From an uncultured Christensenellaceae bacterium (lineage in GTDB: Bacteria > Bacillota > Clostridia > Christensenellales > Borkfalkiaceae), in NCBI GenBank assembly GCA_910586655.1, contig CAJUIR010000003.1, forward strand, positions 118,552 through 182,551: a DNA stretch of 64,000 nt. Direction: 5' to 3'. Within the stretch, counting starts at the first letter, position 1; the number at the start of each line of letters is the position of its first letter. Shown here piece after piece: positions 50,410-60,149 of the stretch. The notes below the pieces were generated by a model. It was given only the letters and a program-made list of their open reading frames with translations. It did not search any database and had not been told where the DNA came from. Made by a program: the position numbers and the translations under genes.

Positions 50410-52389
50410 ATGGACAGAATGCGCGAACTGTGTGAAATTCTCAATAAGTGGGCGTACGAATATTATGTGCTCGACGATCCAAGCGTGCCCGACAGAGAAT
50501 ACGACAGGCTTTACGACGAACTCAAAGAATTGGAGCGGGAGAGCGGGACGGTGCTTCCCGAATCGCCCACGCGGCGCGTGGGCGGCGAACCCGTAAAGGG
50601 GTTTCAGCGGCACACCCATATCGCAAGGCTGTACAGCCTCGACAAAGCGGTGACGGCGGACGAACTTGCCGCATTTTTTACGCGTGTTCAAAAAGCGGAC
50701 GAACACGCGGAATACACGGTGGAATATAAATTCGACGGATTGACGATGTGCCTCACTTACGAGAACGGTGCCTTTGTCCGCGCGACGACGCGCGGAAACG
50801 GCGTAGAGGGAGAGGACGTGACCGCGCAGGCGCTTACGGTCAAAAGTTTTCCGCTTAAAATCGGATACAAAGGAGTTTTGGAAGTGCGCGGCGAAGCGGT
50901 GATACGGCTTTCCGTTTTGGAAAAGTACAATGAAGCGCATCCCGAAGAACCTCTGAAAAACGCGCGGAACGCGGCGGCGGGCGCGATCCGCAATCTCGAC
51001 CCCAAAGTAACTGCGACACGCAATCCCGAAATTTTGTTTTACGATATCAATTATATGAGCGAGCGGCCTGTCGCGTCGCAGACGGAAGCCGTCGCGTTTT
51101 TGAAACGAGAGGGATTCAAGACGTATCCCTATTTCAAAGTCTGCAAAAACGGCGACGAGGTGCAGGCGGCGATCGACGAGATCGAAATCGAGCGCAAAAA
51201 GATCGATGTTCTGACCGACGGCGCGGTTGTTAAAGTGAATTCCGAACGTACTCGCGCCGAAATGGGGCACACCGATAAATTTCCGCGTTGGGCGACGGCA
51301 TATAAATTTGAAGCGGAAGAAGCCGAATCGACGGTGAAAAACGTATTTTGGCAGGTGGGCAGAACGGGAAAACTGACACCCTTGGCAGAGATCGAACCCG
51401 TCGACCTTGCGGGTGCGACGGTCAAACGCGCTACGCTCAATAACTTCGGCGATCTCACGCGCAAAGACGTCAAAGTGGGATCGCGCGTATTAGTGCGCCG
51501 TTCCAACGAAGTGATTCCCGAAATTCTGGGCGCGGTTTCGCATACCGAGGGAAGCGTTCCCGTCGAAAAACCGACCGTTTGCCCTGCGTGCGGCAGTGCG
51601 GTGCGCGAAGTGGGCGCAAATTTATTCTGTTCCAACGAAGAATGCCCGCCGCGCATTGTGCAAAAACTCGTGCATTACTGTTCCAAAAATGCAGCGGACG
51701 TGGAAGGGATGTCCGACCAGACCATTGCGCTTTTGTACGAAAAATGCGGCGTGCGTCGGTTTTCCGACTTATACACGCTGACGAAAGAAAGTTTTTCGGA
51801 CGAGCCTGCTTTTGACGGGAAGGGAAAGCCCCGATATCTGGAAGGGTTTCAGGAAAAGAAAATCAACAACTTATTAACCGCCGTCGAAAAAAGCAAACGT
51901 ATTCCGTTGGAGCGATTCCTCTACGCGATCGGTATCGGCGGGATCGGCAGGGTCGCCGCGCGCGATCTGGCGGCGTTCGGAAGCGTCGACGCGGTCGCCG
52001 CGCTTGACGAGGAAAGTTTGGTCGCGCTTGAAAACATCGGCGAAATCACCGCAAAAGCCATCGTCGGATATTTCGCCTGCGAAGAAAACGCAAACGAACT
52101 TGCGCGTCTTTCCGAGTTGGGCGTCGTTCCTTATGCAAAGGAAAAAAAGACGACGGGCGCGTTTGCGGGCGAATACGTCGTTCTGACCGGCAGTTTATCT
52201 TCGCTGTCAAGACCTCAGGCGCAGAAACTGATCGAAGAACAGGGAGGCACGGCGCAGAGTTCGGTGACGCAAAAAACGACGCTGGTCGTTGCAGGCGAAA
52301 GCGCGGGCAGTAAACTGGAAAAGGCGAAAAAGATGAATCTTCCCGTCATCGGCGAAGAAGAACTGCTTGCGCGCCTTGCAAGAAAGTAA
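50410..52389 (+). CDS. ligA: NAD-dependent DNA ligase
   Basis: 659 residues. The adenylated lysine is K107 in EYKFDG; the OB fold, a zinc finger (CPAC ... CSNEEC), helix-hairpin-helix repeats (IGIGGIGRVAARDLA) and a C-terminal BRCT domain (YVVLTGSLSSLSRPQAQKLI) follow. It seals nicks in replication and repair. ATG 50410 follows the pcrA stop by five bases, as in B. subtilis where pcrA and ligA are also neighbours. Confidence 0.97.
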   Translation: MDRMRELCEILNKWAYEYYVLDDPSVPDREYDRLYDELKELERESGTVLPESPTRRVGGEPVKGFQRHTHIARLYSLDKAVTADELAAFFTRVQKADEHAEYTVEYKFDGLTMCLTYENGAFVRATTRGNGVEGEDVTAQALTVKSFPLKIGYKGVLEVRGEAVIRLSVLEKYNEAHPEEPLKNARNAAAGAIRNLDPKVTATRNPEILFYDINYMSERPVASQTEAVAFLKREGFKTYPYFKVCKNGDEVQAAIDEIEIERKKIDVLTDGAVVKVNSERTRAEMGHTDKFPRWATAYKFEAEEAESTVKNVFWQVGRTGKLTPLAEIEPVDLAGATVKRATLNNFGDLTRKDVKVGSRVLVRRSNEVIPEILGAVSHTEGSVPVEKPTVCPACGSAVREVGANLFCSNEECPPRIVQKLVHYCSKNAADVEGMSDQTIALLYEKCGVRRFSDLYTLTKESFSDEPAFDGKGKPRYLEGFQEKKINNLLTAVEKSKRIPLERFLYAIGIGGIGRVAARDLAAFGSVDAVAALDEESLVALENIGEITAKAIVGYFACEENANELARLSELGVVPYAKEKKTTGAFAGEYVVLTGSLSSLSRPQAQKLIEEQGGTAQSSVTQKTTLVVAGESAGSKLEKAKKMNLPVIGEEELLARLARK

Positions 52390-52399
52390 TTAAATTTAC

Positions 52400-52428
52400 T
52401 TGAAAAAAACTTTAGGTTATGATATAAT
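52400..52428 (+). promoter_or_regulatory. Promoter of the yicC-rpe operon
   Basis: TTGAAA 52400-52405, 17 bases, TATAAT 52423-52428; start near 52435 and a 23-base leader with AGAGGAAA. Confidence 0.8.
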
Positions 52429-52457
52429 ATCTCTACACGGAAAAAAGAGGAAACGAT

Positions 52458-53330
52458 ATGTACAGCATGACCGGTTACGGCAAGGGACAATACCGCGAAG
52501 ACGGATTGGAACTGACGGTAGAAGTAAAATCGGTGAATAACCGCTATCTTGACTGCGCCGTAAAAAGTCCCCGCGTATTTCTTGCGCAGGAAGAACTGAT
52601 CCGCAGTATGGTGCGCGGCAGGATTTCGAGAGGTCACGTCGACGTATTCGTAAGCCTTCGGGATACCCGTCAAAAAGAAAAATCGCTCTATCTCGATTTG
52701 AATCTTGCAAACGCTTATATCAAAGCGGCGGCGGAGTTAAAGGGAAGTTTTCCCTCGATAGAAAACGATTTAACGGTAAACAGCGTACTGCGGCTGCCCG
52801 ACGTACTGAAACAGGAGGAGGGCGCGGGCGCGGACGAAACGCTGACGCTTGCATTAAAATCCGCGTTGTCCTCGGCGCTCGAAGCGCATACGGAAATGCG
52901 CCGTGCCGAAGGCGAACGCTTGAAGCGCGACCTGCTTTCGCGCATGGAAACGATCTCTGCGCTGCGGAACGAAATAGCGCAACGCGCGCCGTCGGTTGCG
53001 GAGGAATACCGCACGAAACTTACCGAACGCATCGGGGAATATTTAAACGGAAAAATAGACGAAACGCGGATTCTGACGGAGGCGGCTCTGTTTGCCGATA
53101 AGAGCAATATCGACGAAGAACTTACCCGTCTGAGTTCGCACATCGAAGAATTTTACCGCATTTGCGAAAGCGACGCCGTGGGCAGAAAACTGGACTTTTT
53201 AGTGCAGGAGTTCAACCGCGAATGCAATACCATTTGCAGTAAATCGAACGACGGGAAGATCACGGCGTGCGCACTGGAAATGAAAAACGAGATCGAAAAG
53301 GTGCGCGAGCAAATTCAGAATCTGGAGTAA
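52458..53330 (+). CDS. yicC: YicC/YloC family endoribonuclease
   Basis: 290 residues with the N-terminal MYSMTGYGKG and the C-terminal GRKLDFLVQEFNRECNTICSKS that define the family. Relatives are reported to cleave RNA. It is the first gene of an operon that in B. subtilis (yloC) continues with gmk and rpoZ. Confidence 0.93.
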   Translation: MYSMTGYGKGQYREDGLELTVEVKSVNNRYLDCAVKSPRVFLAQEELIRSMVRGRISRGHVDVFVSLRDTRQKEKSLYLDLNLANAYIKAAAELKGSFPSIENDLTVNSVLRLPDVLKQEEGAGADETLTLALKSALSSALEAHTEMRRAEGERLKRDLLSRMETISALRNEIAQRAPSVAEEYRTKLTERIGEYLNGKIDETRILTEAALFADKSNIDEELTRLSSHIEEFYRICESDAVGRKLDFLVQEFNRECNTICSKSNDGKITACALEMKNEIEKVREQIQNLE

Positions 53331-53332
53331 AT

Positions 53333-53908
53333 ATGAAACGCAGTCTCTTTGTGATTTCCGGTCCCTCGGGCGTAGGGAAAGGCACGCTCGTAAACCGCCT
53401 TCTGCAAGAAGACGATTCGCTGGCGCTTTCGGTCTCCTGTACGACGCGCGCTCCCCGCGAAGGAGAAAAAGACGGCAGAGAATATTTCTTTTTAACCAAA
53501 GAAGAATTTTCGAAACGGATCGGCGAAGACGGATTTTTGGAATGGGACGAACATTTCGGAAACTGTTACGGAACGCCCAAAGAATTCGTTTTACGGCAAC
53601 TCGAAAGCAAATCGGTCATTCTCGAAATCGACGTGAAAGGCGCGTTGCAGGTAAAAAACAGCGGATTTGAACATACCGTATTGATCATGATCGTTCCGCC
53701 CGATCCCGAAACGCTTATGAACCGACTTTCGCAGAGAGGCTCGGAGACGGAAGCGGAACTTGAAAAACGGCTTGAACGGGTGCGGTTTGAATTATCCCAA
53801 AACCATCTTTACGACTACACCGTCGTCAATGATGATTTGGAGGAAGCAACCCGTGCGCTTCAAAATATAATTTTGAAAGAAACATTCAGAGGTGATAAAC
53901 ATGATTAA
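53333..53908 (+). CDS. gmk: Guanylate kinase
   Basis: 191 residues. The P-loop GPSGVGKGT is at 10-18; VSCTTRAPREGEKDGREYFF binds GMP. It phosphorylates GMP to GDP. ATG 53333 lies two bases after the yicC stop with GGAG upstream; a longer frame from 53267 overlaps yicC. Confidence 0.96.
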   Translation: MKRSLFVISGPSGVGKGTLVNRLLQEDDSLALSVSCTTRAPREGEKDGREYFFLTKEEFSKRIGEDGFLEWDEHFGNCYGTPKEFVLRQLESKSVILEIDVKGALQVKNSGFEHTVLIMIVPPDPETLMNRLSQRGSETEAELEKRLERVRFELSQNHLYDYTVVNDDLEEATRALQNIILKETFRGDKHD

Positions 53909-54122
53909 CGATCCTTCGGTCGATTCGCTCGTAAGAAAACTCGGCACTCCCGAAGAACCCGTTTCGCGCTACGAACTGTGCGTCGTCGTCGCAAAACGCA
54001 CGCGCCAGATCATCGAGCAGATGCAGGCGACGGGAACGCTGGAACTTCCCGGGAAGCAGAAAGAAATCGTACTCGCTTGCCAAGAGATCATGAACGGCAA
54101 GGTAACAAGCGCGAGAGATTGA
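53901..54122 (+). CDS. rpoZ: DNA-directed RNA polymerase subunit omega
   Basis: 73 residues; SRYELCVVVAKRTRQI is the conserved omega core. ATG 53901 has AGAGGTGAT upstream and overlaps gmk by eight bases; a GTG at 53892 is less favoured. gmk-rpoZ adjacency is widely conserved. Confidence 0.93.
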   Translation: MINDPSVDSLVRKLGTPEEPVSRYELCVVVAKRTRQIIEQMQATGTLELPGKQKEIVLACQEIMNGKVTSARD

Positions 54123-54125
54123 AAA

Positions 54126-54147
54126 ACGCCCCCCAGCGGGGCTGTTT
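54126..54147 (+). terminator. Weak terminator-like hairpin after rpoZ
   Basis: GCCCC and GGGGC with a short loop, followed by TGTTTTC. It would at most reduce transcription into priA. Confidence 0.35.
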
Positions 54148-54203
54148 TCTTTCCCGCGGGGTAATTGCGGTCAAACGCTTTTTGCAGTATTTCGGATTGG
54201 ATT

Positions 54204-56369
54204 ATGATTTGTGAAGTCATCGTAGACATTGCGCATAGCGACGTAGATAAAATTTTCGACTACGTCTGCGATTATCCCGTCGAAGCGGGGACGCGCGTCG
54301 TCGTGCCGTTCGGTGCAGGCAAGACGACGGGGTTTGTCGTGCGCGGAAAGGATACGACCGATTGCCCGCCCGAAAAACTGAAACGGATCATCCGCGCGGA
54401 CGATTATCCCGCGATCAACAACGAATGTCTGATGCTTGCGCGCAAAATCGCGGCGCGTTACCGCTGTCCGCTTGCGCTTTGTTTCAGATTGTTTTTACCT
54501 TCTGAAATGCGGACGGGCAAAGTTTCGGAAACGTACCGTACCTATGCGCATCTGACGGGCGCGGAGGTAGAAATTTCTCCGCGGGCAAAAGCGCAACTTG
54601 CGCTCATTTCCTATTTACGGGAGCATCCCGAAGAGGACGCGGCGAGGCTGAGGGAATCGTTCGGGGGCGCGGTGAACGCGCTTGCGGCAAAGGGCGCGAT
54701 CGTACTCGAAAAACGGCGCGTGCTGCGCGATCCCTATCAAAGCGTTCCGCAGACTGCGCAGGAACATATTTTAACGCCTGCGCAGGCGCAGGCGGTCAAG
54801 ACCGTGGAGGACGCGAAACAGACGGTAACGCTTATTCACGGCGTGACGGGCAGCGGAAAGACGGAAATTTATCTGACGCTCATTGCGCGGGCGCTCGGCA
54901 TGGGAAAAACCGCAATTTTTCTCGTACCCGAAATATCGCTTACTCCGCAGATGCTTTCTCAACTCCGTGCGCGGTTCGGCGCGCAGGCTGCGATCCTGCA
55001 CAGCGGGCTTTCGGCGGGAGAGCGGTTCGACGAATGGCAGCGGCTGCGCAGCGGCGAAGCGCGCATTGCGATCGGCGCGCGTTCTGCGGTATTCGCGCCG
55101 CTTGAAAATATCGGGATCATCGTTATCGACGAAGAACACGACGGCAGTTATTCTTCCGAAAGTTCGCCTCGGTACAACACCTTCGATATCGCGCTGCTCC
55201 GCGCGCAGTATAACGGCGGAAAACTGGTACTCGGCAGCGCCACGCCCTCGGTGGAAACGTACCGCCGCGCCAAAGAGGGTGAATTCGCGTTGATCACGCT
55301 CAAAGACCGCATCAACGCGCGGCCGATGCCGCAAGTGCATATTGCGGATATGCGGCGCGAAGTAAAGCGAGGCAACGCGTCCTTTTTATCGGCAAGACTG
55401 CGGGAACGGTTGGAAGCATGTCTGGACCGCGGGAATCAGGCAATCCTGTTTCTTAACCGCAGAGGGTATTCTCAAACGGTCATCTGCCGCGACTGCGGTT
55501 ATGTGGCCAAATGCAAAAACTGCGACGTCGCGCTCACCTATCACAGCGAAGAAAACTGTCTGAAATGTCACTATTGCGGCATGCGCTATAAAAAACTTTC
55601 AATCTGTCCCGATTGCGGAGGCGTGCATCTCGGATATATGGGGACAGGGACCCAAAGAGTAGTCAGCGAACTTCAAAGTCAGTATCCCTCGGCGCGCATC
55701 CTTCGCATGGACGTGGATACCACGCGCGGCAAAGAGGGGCATTATAAGATCCTCAGCCGGTTTGCAAAACGCGAGGCGGATATTTTGGTGGGGACGCAAA
55801 TGGTAGCCAAAGGACACGACTTTCCCTATGTGACGCTCGTGGGCATCCTCGATGCGGACATGAGTCTGCATTTTCCTGATTACAGGAGCAACGAGCGGAC
55901 GTTTCAACTGATTTCACAGGTCGCAGGAAGAAGCGGCCGCGCCGAAGAAACGGGCGAAGTGGTTCTGCAAACGTACGACCCCGATAATTTTATCCTGCGG
56001 TTTGCGAAAAATTACGATTACGACGGATTTTACGAACATGAAATCAACGTGCGCGCGATCACGATGTTTCCGCCCTTTGCAAAGATCGTCCGCGTAATGG
56101 TTACGGGCGAAGATGAGCGCGAAACGCTCGAAGCCTTGAAAGAAGTATATACGCGCTTGCAGACGGTGTATTCGGCGCATACGGAAGATTTCCTGTTTTT
56201 CAACCGCATGCACGCGCCCGTAAAACGGATCCAGAATAAACATCGGTATCAGGTGCTCATGAGGCTCGTGAAACCCGAACTGCTCAAAGAAGTGTACGAC
56301 GCCGCCACGGCGGTAAAATTTAAAAACGTACTTGTTTACGTGGAAGAAAATCCCGTCAATTTGAGTTAA
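54204..56369 (+). CDS. priA: Primosomal protein N' (replication restart helicase)
   Basis: 721 residues. After a DNA-binding N-terminus come Walker A GVTGSGKT, the DEEH box IDEEHDGSY, eight zinc-binding cysteines (CRDCGY, CKNCDV, CLKCHYCG, CPDCGG) and the QVAGRSGR motif VI. PriA reloads the replisome at stalled forks. ATG 54204 gives the conserved MICEVIVDIA start; an in-frame start at 54165 is unsupported. No strong SD precedes it. Confidence 0.95.
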   Translation: MICEVIVDIAHSDVDKIFDYVCDYPVEAGTRVVVPFGAGKTTGFVVRGKDTTDCPPEKLKRIIRADDYPAINNECLMLARKIAARYRCPLALCFRLFLPSEMRTGKVSETYRTYAHLTGAEVEISPRAKAQLALISYLREHPEEDAARLRESFGGAVNALAAKGAIVLEKRRVLRDPYQSVPQTAQEHILTPAQAQAVKTVEDAKQTVTLIHGVTGSGKTEIYLTLIARALGMGKTAIFLVPEISLTPQMLSQLRARFGAQAAILHSGLSAGERFDEWQRLRSGEARIAIGARSAVFAPLENIGIIVIDEEHDGSYSSESSPRYNTFDIALLRAQYNGGKLVLGSATPSVETYRRAKEGEFALITLKDRINARPMPQVHIADMRREVKRGNASFLSARLRERLEACLDRGNQAILFLNRRGYSQTVICRDCGYVAKCKNCDVALTYHSEENCLKCHYCGMRYKKLSICPDCGGVHLGYMGTGTQRVVSELQSQYPSARILRMDVDTTRGKEGHYKILSRFAKREADILVGTQMVAKGHDFPYVTLVGILDADMSLHFPDYRSNERTFQLISQVAGRSGRAEETGEVVLQTYDPDNFILRFAKNYDYDGFYEHEINVRAITMFPPFAKIVRVMVTGEDERETLEALKEVYTRLQTVYSAHTEDFLFFNRMHAPVKRIQNKHRYQVLMRLVKPELLKEVYDAATAVKFKNVLVYVEENPVNLS

Positions 56370-56398
56370 AAAATTGCGAATGGAAAAGGAGACAGAGA

Positions 56399-56854
56399 AT
56401 GATTCGTGAAATCGTTCAGGTAGGCGACGAAGTGCTTCGTCAAAAATGCGAGCCGGTCACGCGGTTCGATCAGGAACTTGCGTCTCTTCTCGACGACATG
56501 AAGGAAACGCTGAAAAAGGCGCAGGGCGCAGGTCTTGCCGCGCCGCAAGTGGGCGTGCCGCTCCGCGCCGTCATTGTAGACGTGCCCGAAGGCTTTTTTG
56601 AGTTTATCAATCCCGTTTTCGTATGGCAGAAAGGCGAACAGACGGGAACGGAGGGCTGTCTTTCCGTAACGGGCAAATGCGGGAAAGTCCGCCGTCCCAA
56701 TAAAGTGAAAATAATTTATTACGATCGCAAAGGAGACCGTTATTCGGTGGTTGCGCACGGTTGGTTCGCGCGGGCAATCTGTCACGAACTCGACCATTTG
56801 GACGGGATCCTTTATATCGACAAGGCGGAAAATCTCCGCAACGAGGACGATTGA
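56399..56854 (+). CDS. def: Peptide deformylase
   Basis: 151 residues. All three motifs are present: GAGLAAPQVG, EGCLS and the metal-binding HELDH. It removes the formyl group from nascent proteins before Map acts. AAAGGAG precedes the ATG. The stop shares one base with the fmt start codon. Confidence 0.96.
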   Translation: MIREIVQVGDEVLRQKCEPVTRFDQELASLLDDMKETLKKAQGAGLAAPQVGVPLRAVIVDVPEGFFEFINPVFVWQKGEQTGTEGCLSVTGKCGKVRRPNKVKIIYYDRKGDRYSVVAHGWFARAICHELDHLDGILYIDKAENLRNEDD

Positions 56855-57777
56855 TGAAACTTGTGTTTGCAGGAACGCCCGAATTTGCCGTACCCTCGCT
56901 CCGTGCGCTGGTTGCGGCGGGACACGAAATTACGGTGCTCACCCAACCCGATAAACCGCAGGGCAGGAAAGGCGTGCTCACGCCCTCTCCCGTTAAGGCG
57001 GAGGCAGAGCGGTTGGGGTTGTCCGTTTTGCAGCCGTCGCGCTTGAAAGAGGACTTTTCCGCGCTTGCTTCCGTGAAAGCGGAACTGATGGTGACTTGCG
57101 CATACGGGCAGATTTTGACGGAAGAAATCCTGAATCTGTTTCCCGCAGGCGTTTGGAACGTGCATGCGAGTCTGCTTCCCAAATACCGCGGGGCGGCGCC
57201 CATTGCGCAGGCGATCATTTCGGGCGAGCGGGAGACGGGCGTGACGATCATGAAGACGGACGTCGGACTGGATACGGGGGACATGTTTCTCTCCGCGAAA
57301 ACCGAAATTTCACCGGCGGATACCTGCGACGCGCTCACGGGCAGACTTTCGCTGATGGGTGCAAAACTCATTGCCGAGGCGGTGGAGCGGATCTCGCGCG
57401 GCGAAGTGCGTTTAACAAAACAGGGCGAAGGCTTTGTTTGTAAAAAAGTATCTCACACGCAAATCGATTTTTCGCGTTCGGCGAAGGAGGTGAGCGCGCT
57501 CGTCCGCGGGCTATCTTCCGCGCCGCTCGCATATGCGAAAATGGGAGATTCGACGTTTAATATATACTTTGCGCAAACTGCGACTTGCAACGAGAACGCG
57601 GAGGCGGGCGTCGTGCTGTCCGCTTCGCCCAAAACGGGACTGATCGTAAAGTGCGGCGAGGGCGCGATCGAAATTACCGACTTGCAAGCCGCAGGCGGAA
57701 AAAGAATGTCTGCACGGGATTTTTTAAACGGCAGAAAAATACAGGAAGGAATGCGTTTTGACCAACCCGTTTTATGA
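56854..57777 (+). CDS. fmt: Methionyl-tRNA formyltransferase
   Basis: 307 residues. MKLVFAGTPEFAVPSLRAL is the start; the formyl-tetrahydrofolate site contains HASLLPKYRGAAPI. It formylates initiator tRNA, the counterpart of the neighbouring deformylase. ATG 56854 overlaps the def stop; the frame from 56761 lies inside def. Confidence 0.96.
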   Translation: MKLVFAGTPEFAVPSLRALVAAGHEITVLTQPDKPQGRKGVLTPSPVKAEAERLGLSVLQPSRLKEDFSALASVKAELMVTCAYGQILTEEILNLFPAGVWNVHASLLPKYRGAAPIAQAIISGERETGVTIMKTDVGLDTGDMFLSAKTEISPADTCDALTGRLSLMGAKLIAEAVERISRGEVRLTKQGEGFVCKKVSHTQIDFSRSAKEVSALVRGLSSAPLAYAKMGDSTFNIYFAQTATCNENAEAGVVLSASPKTGLIVKCGEGAIEITDLQAAGGKRMSARDFLNGRKIQEGMRFDQPVL

Positions 57778-58984
57778 CCCTTACAAAGTACTCGGCAAAG
57801 TGTACGCAGAAGGCGCGCATTTAAAGATCGCGCTTTCGGATTCGGGAATCGAAGAATTGAACCGTGCGCGGACGGTGAAGACCGTATACGGCGTGCTTGA
57901 AAACGACGGCTATCTGTCGGAGTGTATCCGTGCGTTTGCGCCCAAGACGCCCAAACAAAGCGCGCGCGTGTTAATTAAGATTTCTCTGTACTGGCTGTTG
58001 TTTCTGCACAAGCCGCGCTACATGGTCACCGATACGGCAGTGGATCTCTGCAAGAAACTGGGAAAGAGCGGAATGGCGGGATTTATCAATGCATTTTTAC
58101 GCAAATTCGAAGCGGAAAAAGTCCGCCTTCCCGAAGGCGACAGAGGACTGTCGTTGCGCTACAATTTTCCACTGTTTGCAGTCGGGAAACTCAAAGAGCA
58201 ATACGGCGCGCGCGCGGAAGCCGTTATGGGCGCAAAGAGCCATGGCGTTACCGTGCGTTTTGTGCGCGGAGAGGACAAATATTTATCCCGACCGCACGAA
58301 ACAACGCCGTTCGAACACGTATATATCTTTCCGAATTTTACGCGGGACGAAGGGTTTTACGCAGGAGATTATACTTTTCAGTCGGTGGGAAGTATTGCGA
58401 TCTGTTCCGTCATCGATCCATGCCGCCGCTTGCTTGACGCATGCGCCGCACCCGGCGGAAAGTCCGTCTTGCTCGCGCCGCGCTGCGATAAAATCGTTGC
58501 CTCCGAACTGCACGCGCACCGCGTTTCGCTGATCGAAGCATACTGCTCGCGTATGGGAGCGGAAAACGTTACGCCCATACAGGCTGATTCGAGAATCTTC
58601 CGCGAGGAATGGGAGGGTGCGTTTGACGGGGTGTTGTGCGACGTGCCCTGTTCGGGATTGGGTACCGTTGCCGAAAATCCCGATTTGCCGCTTCGGAAAA
58701 CCGAGGAGGATTTTCGGGAACTGCAAACGACGCAACTTGCGATTCTGAATAACTGTTCGCGCTATGTAACCGGCGGAGGTACGCTGTACTACTCTACTTG
58801 TTCGATCTTGAAAGAGGAAAACGATTGCATTATACAGGCATTTTTGAATACGAATCAGTCGTTCGAACCGGTTCGGTGTGAGTGCGCATTGCCGCATGAA
58901 ACCACAAAATACGGCATGCAATTTTTGCCCGATACCGCATTCGGCGCAGGGTTTTACGTTTGTAAACTGAGAAAAAACGTATAA
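57758..58984 (+). CDS. rsmB: RsmB-like 16S rRNA (cytosine-5) methyltransferase
   Basis: 408 residues from a TTG start with AAGGA upstream, overlapping fmt by 20 bases. The N-terminal part is NusB-like; the SAM-binding motif I is DACAAPGGKS, motif IV DVPCSG and motif VI YYSTCS hold the two catalytic cysteines. It methylates C967 of 16S rRNA in relatives. It is somewhat shorter than the usual 430-450 residues. Confidence 0.92.
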   Translation: MTNPFYDPYKVLGKVYAEGAHLKIALSDSGIEELNRARTVKTVYGVLENDGYLSECIRAFAPKTPKQSARVLIKISLYWLLFLHKPRYMVTDTAVDLCKKLGKSGMAGFINAFLRKFEAEKVRLPEGDRGLSLRYNFPLFAVGKLKEQYGARAEAVMGAKSHGVTVRFVRGEDKYLSRPHETTPFEHVYIFPNFTRDEGFYAGDYTFQSVGSIAICSVIDPCRRLLDACAAPGGKSVLLAPRCDKIVASELHAHRVSLIEAYCSRMGAENVTPIQADSRIFREEWEGAFDGVLCDVPCSGLGTVAENPDLPLRKTEEDFRELQTTQLAILNNCSRYVTGGGTLYYSTCSILKEENDCIIQAFLNTNQSFEPVRCECALPHETTKYGMQFLPDTAFGAGFYVCKLRKNV

Positions 58985-59060
58985 AGGAACAGAAACCGTT
59001 AAAAGATGGAACTCATATCTTTTGAAAAATGCGATGAGATGATTTTTTCTCATTGACGGA

Positions 59061-60149
59061 ATGGAGAACATGAAGAAGATTTTGCAGGATCTGAGTTATG
59101 AAGAGATCGAAGCGCTAATACTCTCTTTGGGCGAGCGGAAATTCCGCGCCGGGCAGGTTTATCTCGGGCTGATGCAGGGGAAAAAGATTTCGGAACTTCC
59201 CGTATCGTCTTTGCTCCGCGAGCGACTGATAGAACAGTTCGAGGACGAACCCGTAAAAATTTACAAAACGTATACGGCGGAAGACGGAACGAAAAAATAT
59301 TTGTTTTTGCTTGCGGACGGAAACCTGATCGAAGGCGTACTCATGAAGTATAAATACGGGAACACACAATGCGTTTCTACGCAAGTCGGCTGTCGGATGG
59401 GTTGTAAATTTTGTGCGTCCACGCTCGGCGGTCTGATCCGTAACCTGACGGCGGGCGAGATCCTTTCGCAAATCCTTGCCGTGAACCGCGCGGCGGGCGG
59501 CACGCTGAAAGACAGGGCAGTCACCAACGTCGTGCTCATGGGAAGCGGCGAACCGTTCGACAATTACGAAAACGTCGTAACATTTTTGCGCAACTTAACT
59601 TCCGAACACGGAATCAACATCAGCGCACGGAATGTGAGCCTTTCCACCTGCGGACTCGTTCCGCAGATGAAAGCGTTTTCGGGCGAAGGGATTCCGTTGA
59701 ATCTGACGGTTTCTTTGCACGCGGTGACCGATGCCGAACGAAAGCGAACGATGCCGGTTGCAAACCGCTACCGCATCTGTGAAATTTTGGACGCGTGCGC
59801 CGAGTATTTCAAAAAGACGGGGCGGCGGTACATCTTCGAATACAGTCTGATCGCGGGCGAAAATGCCGACGAAGCACACGCCGAGGCGCTTGTAAAACTG
59901 TTGAAAGGCAAACCTTGCCACGTCAATCTGATTCGGTTGAACGAAGTCAAGGAAAGAAAATTGAATTCGGTAAGCGAAAAGGAGGCATACCGCTTTTTGG
60001 GAGTTCTCGAAAAAAACGGTATTTCCGCAACGCTACGCCGAAGCATGGGCTCGGATATCGGCGGCGCTTGCGGACAACTTCGGGCAAACCATTTAAAAGA
60101 AAGCGCGGATCATGCGCAGCATTGCAAAGGAGATACGGATGAACATTAA
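59061..60149 (+). CDS. rlmN: Dual-specificity RNA methyltransferase RlmN
   Basis: 362 residues. The radical-SAM cysteines are C111, C115 and C118 (CRMGCKFC); the second catalytic cysteine is in GSDIGGACGQLR. It methylates C2 of A2503 in 23S rRNA and A37 of tRNAs. The start could be ATG 59061 or ATG 59070; neither has an ideal SD. The stop lies inside the rpe start region, an 11-base overlap. Confidence 0.95.
   Translation: MENMKKILQDLSYEEIEALILSLGERKFRAGQVYLGLMQGKKISELPVSSLLRERLIEQFEDEPVKIYKTYTAEDGTKKYLFLLADGNLIEGVLMKYKYGNTQCVSTQVGCRMGCKFCASTLGGLIRNLTAGEILSQILAVNRAAGGTLKDRAVTNVVLMGSGEPFDNYENVVTFLRNLTSEHGINISARNVSLSTCGLVPQMKAFSGEGIPLNLTVSLHAVTDAERKRTMPVANRYRICEILDACAEYFKKTGRRYIFEYSLIAGENADEAHAEALVKLLKGKPCHVNLIRLNEVKERKLNSVSEKEAYRFLGVLEKNGISATLRRSMGSDIGGACGQLRANHLKESADHAQHCKGDTDEH

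Noticed and set aside
59001..59023. AAAAGAT/ATCTTTT hairpin before rlmN as terminator
   Set aside because: It is only seven AT-rich pairs and is followed by GAAAA rather than a T-run.
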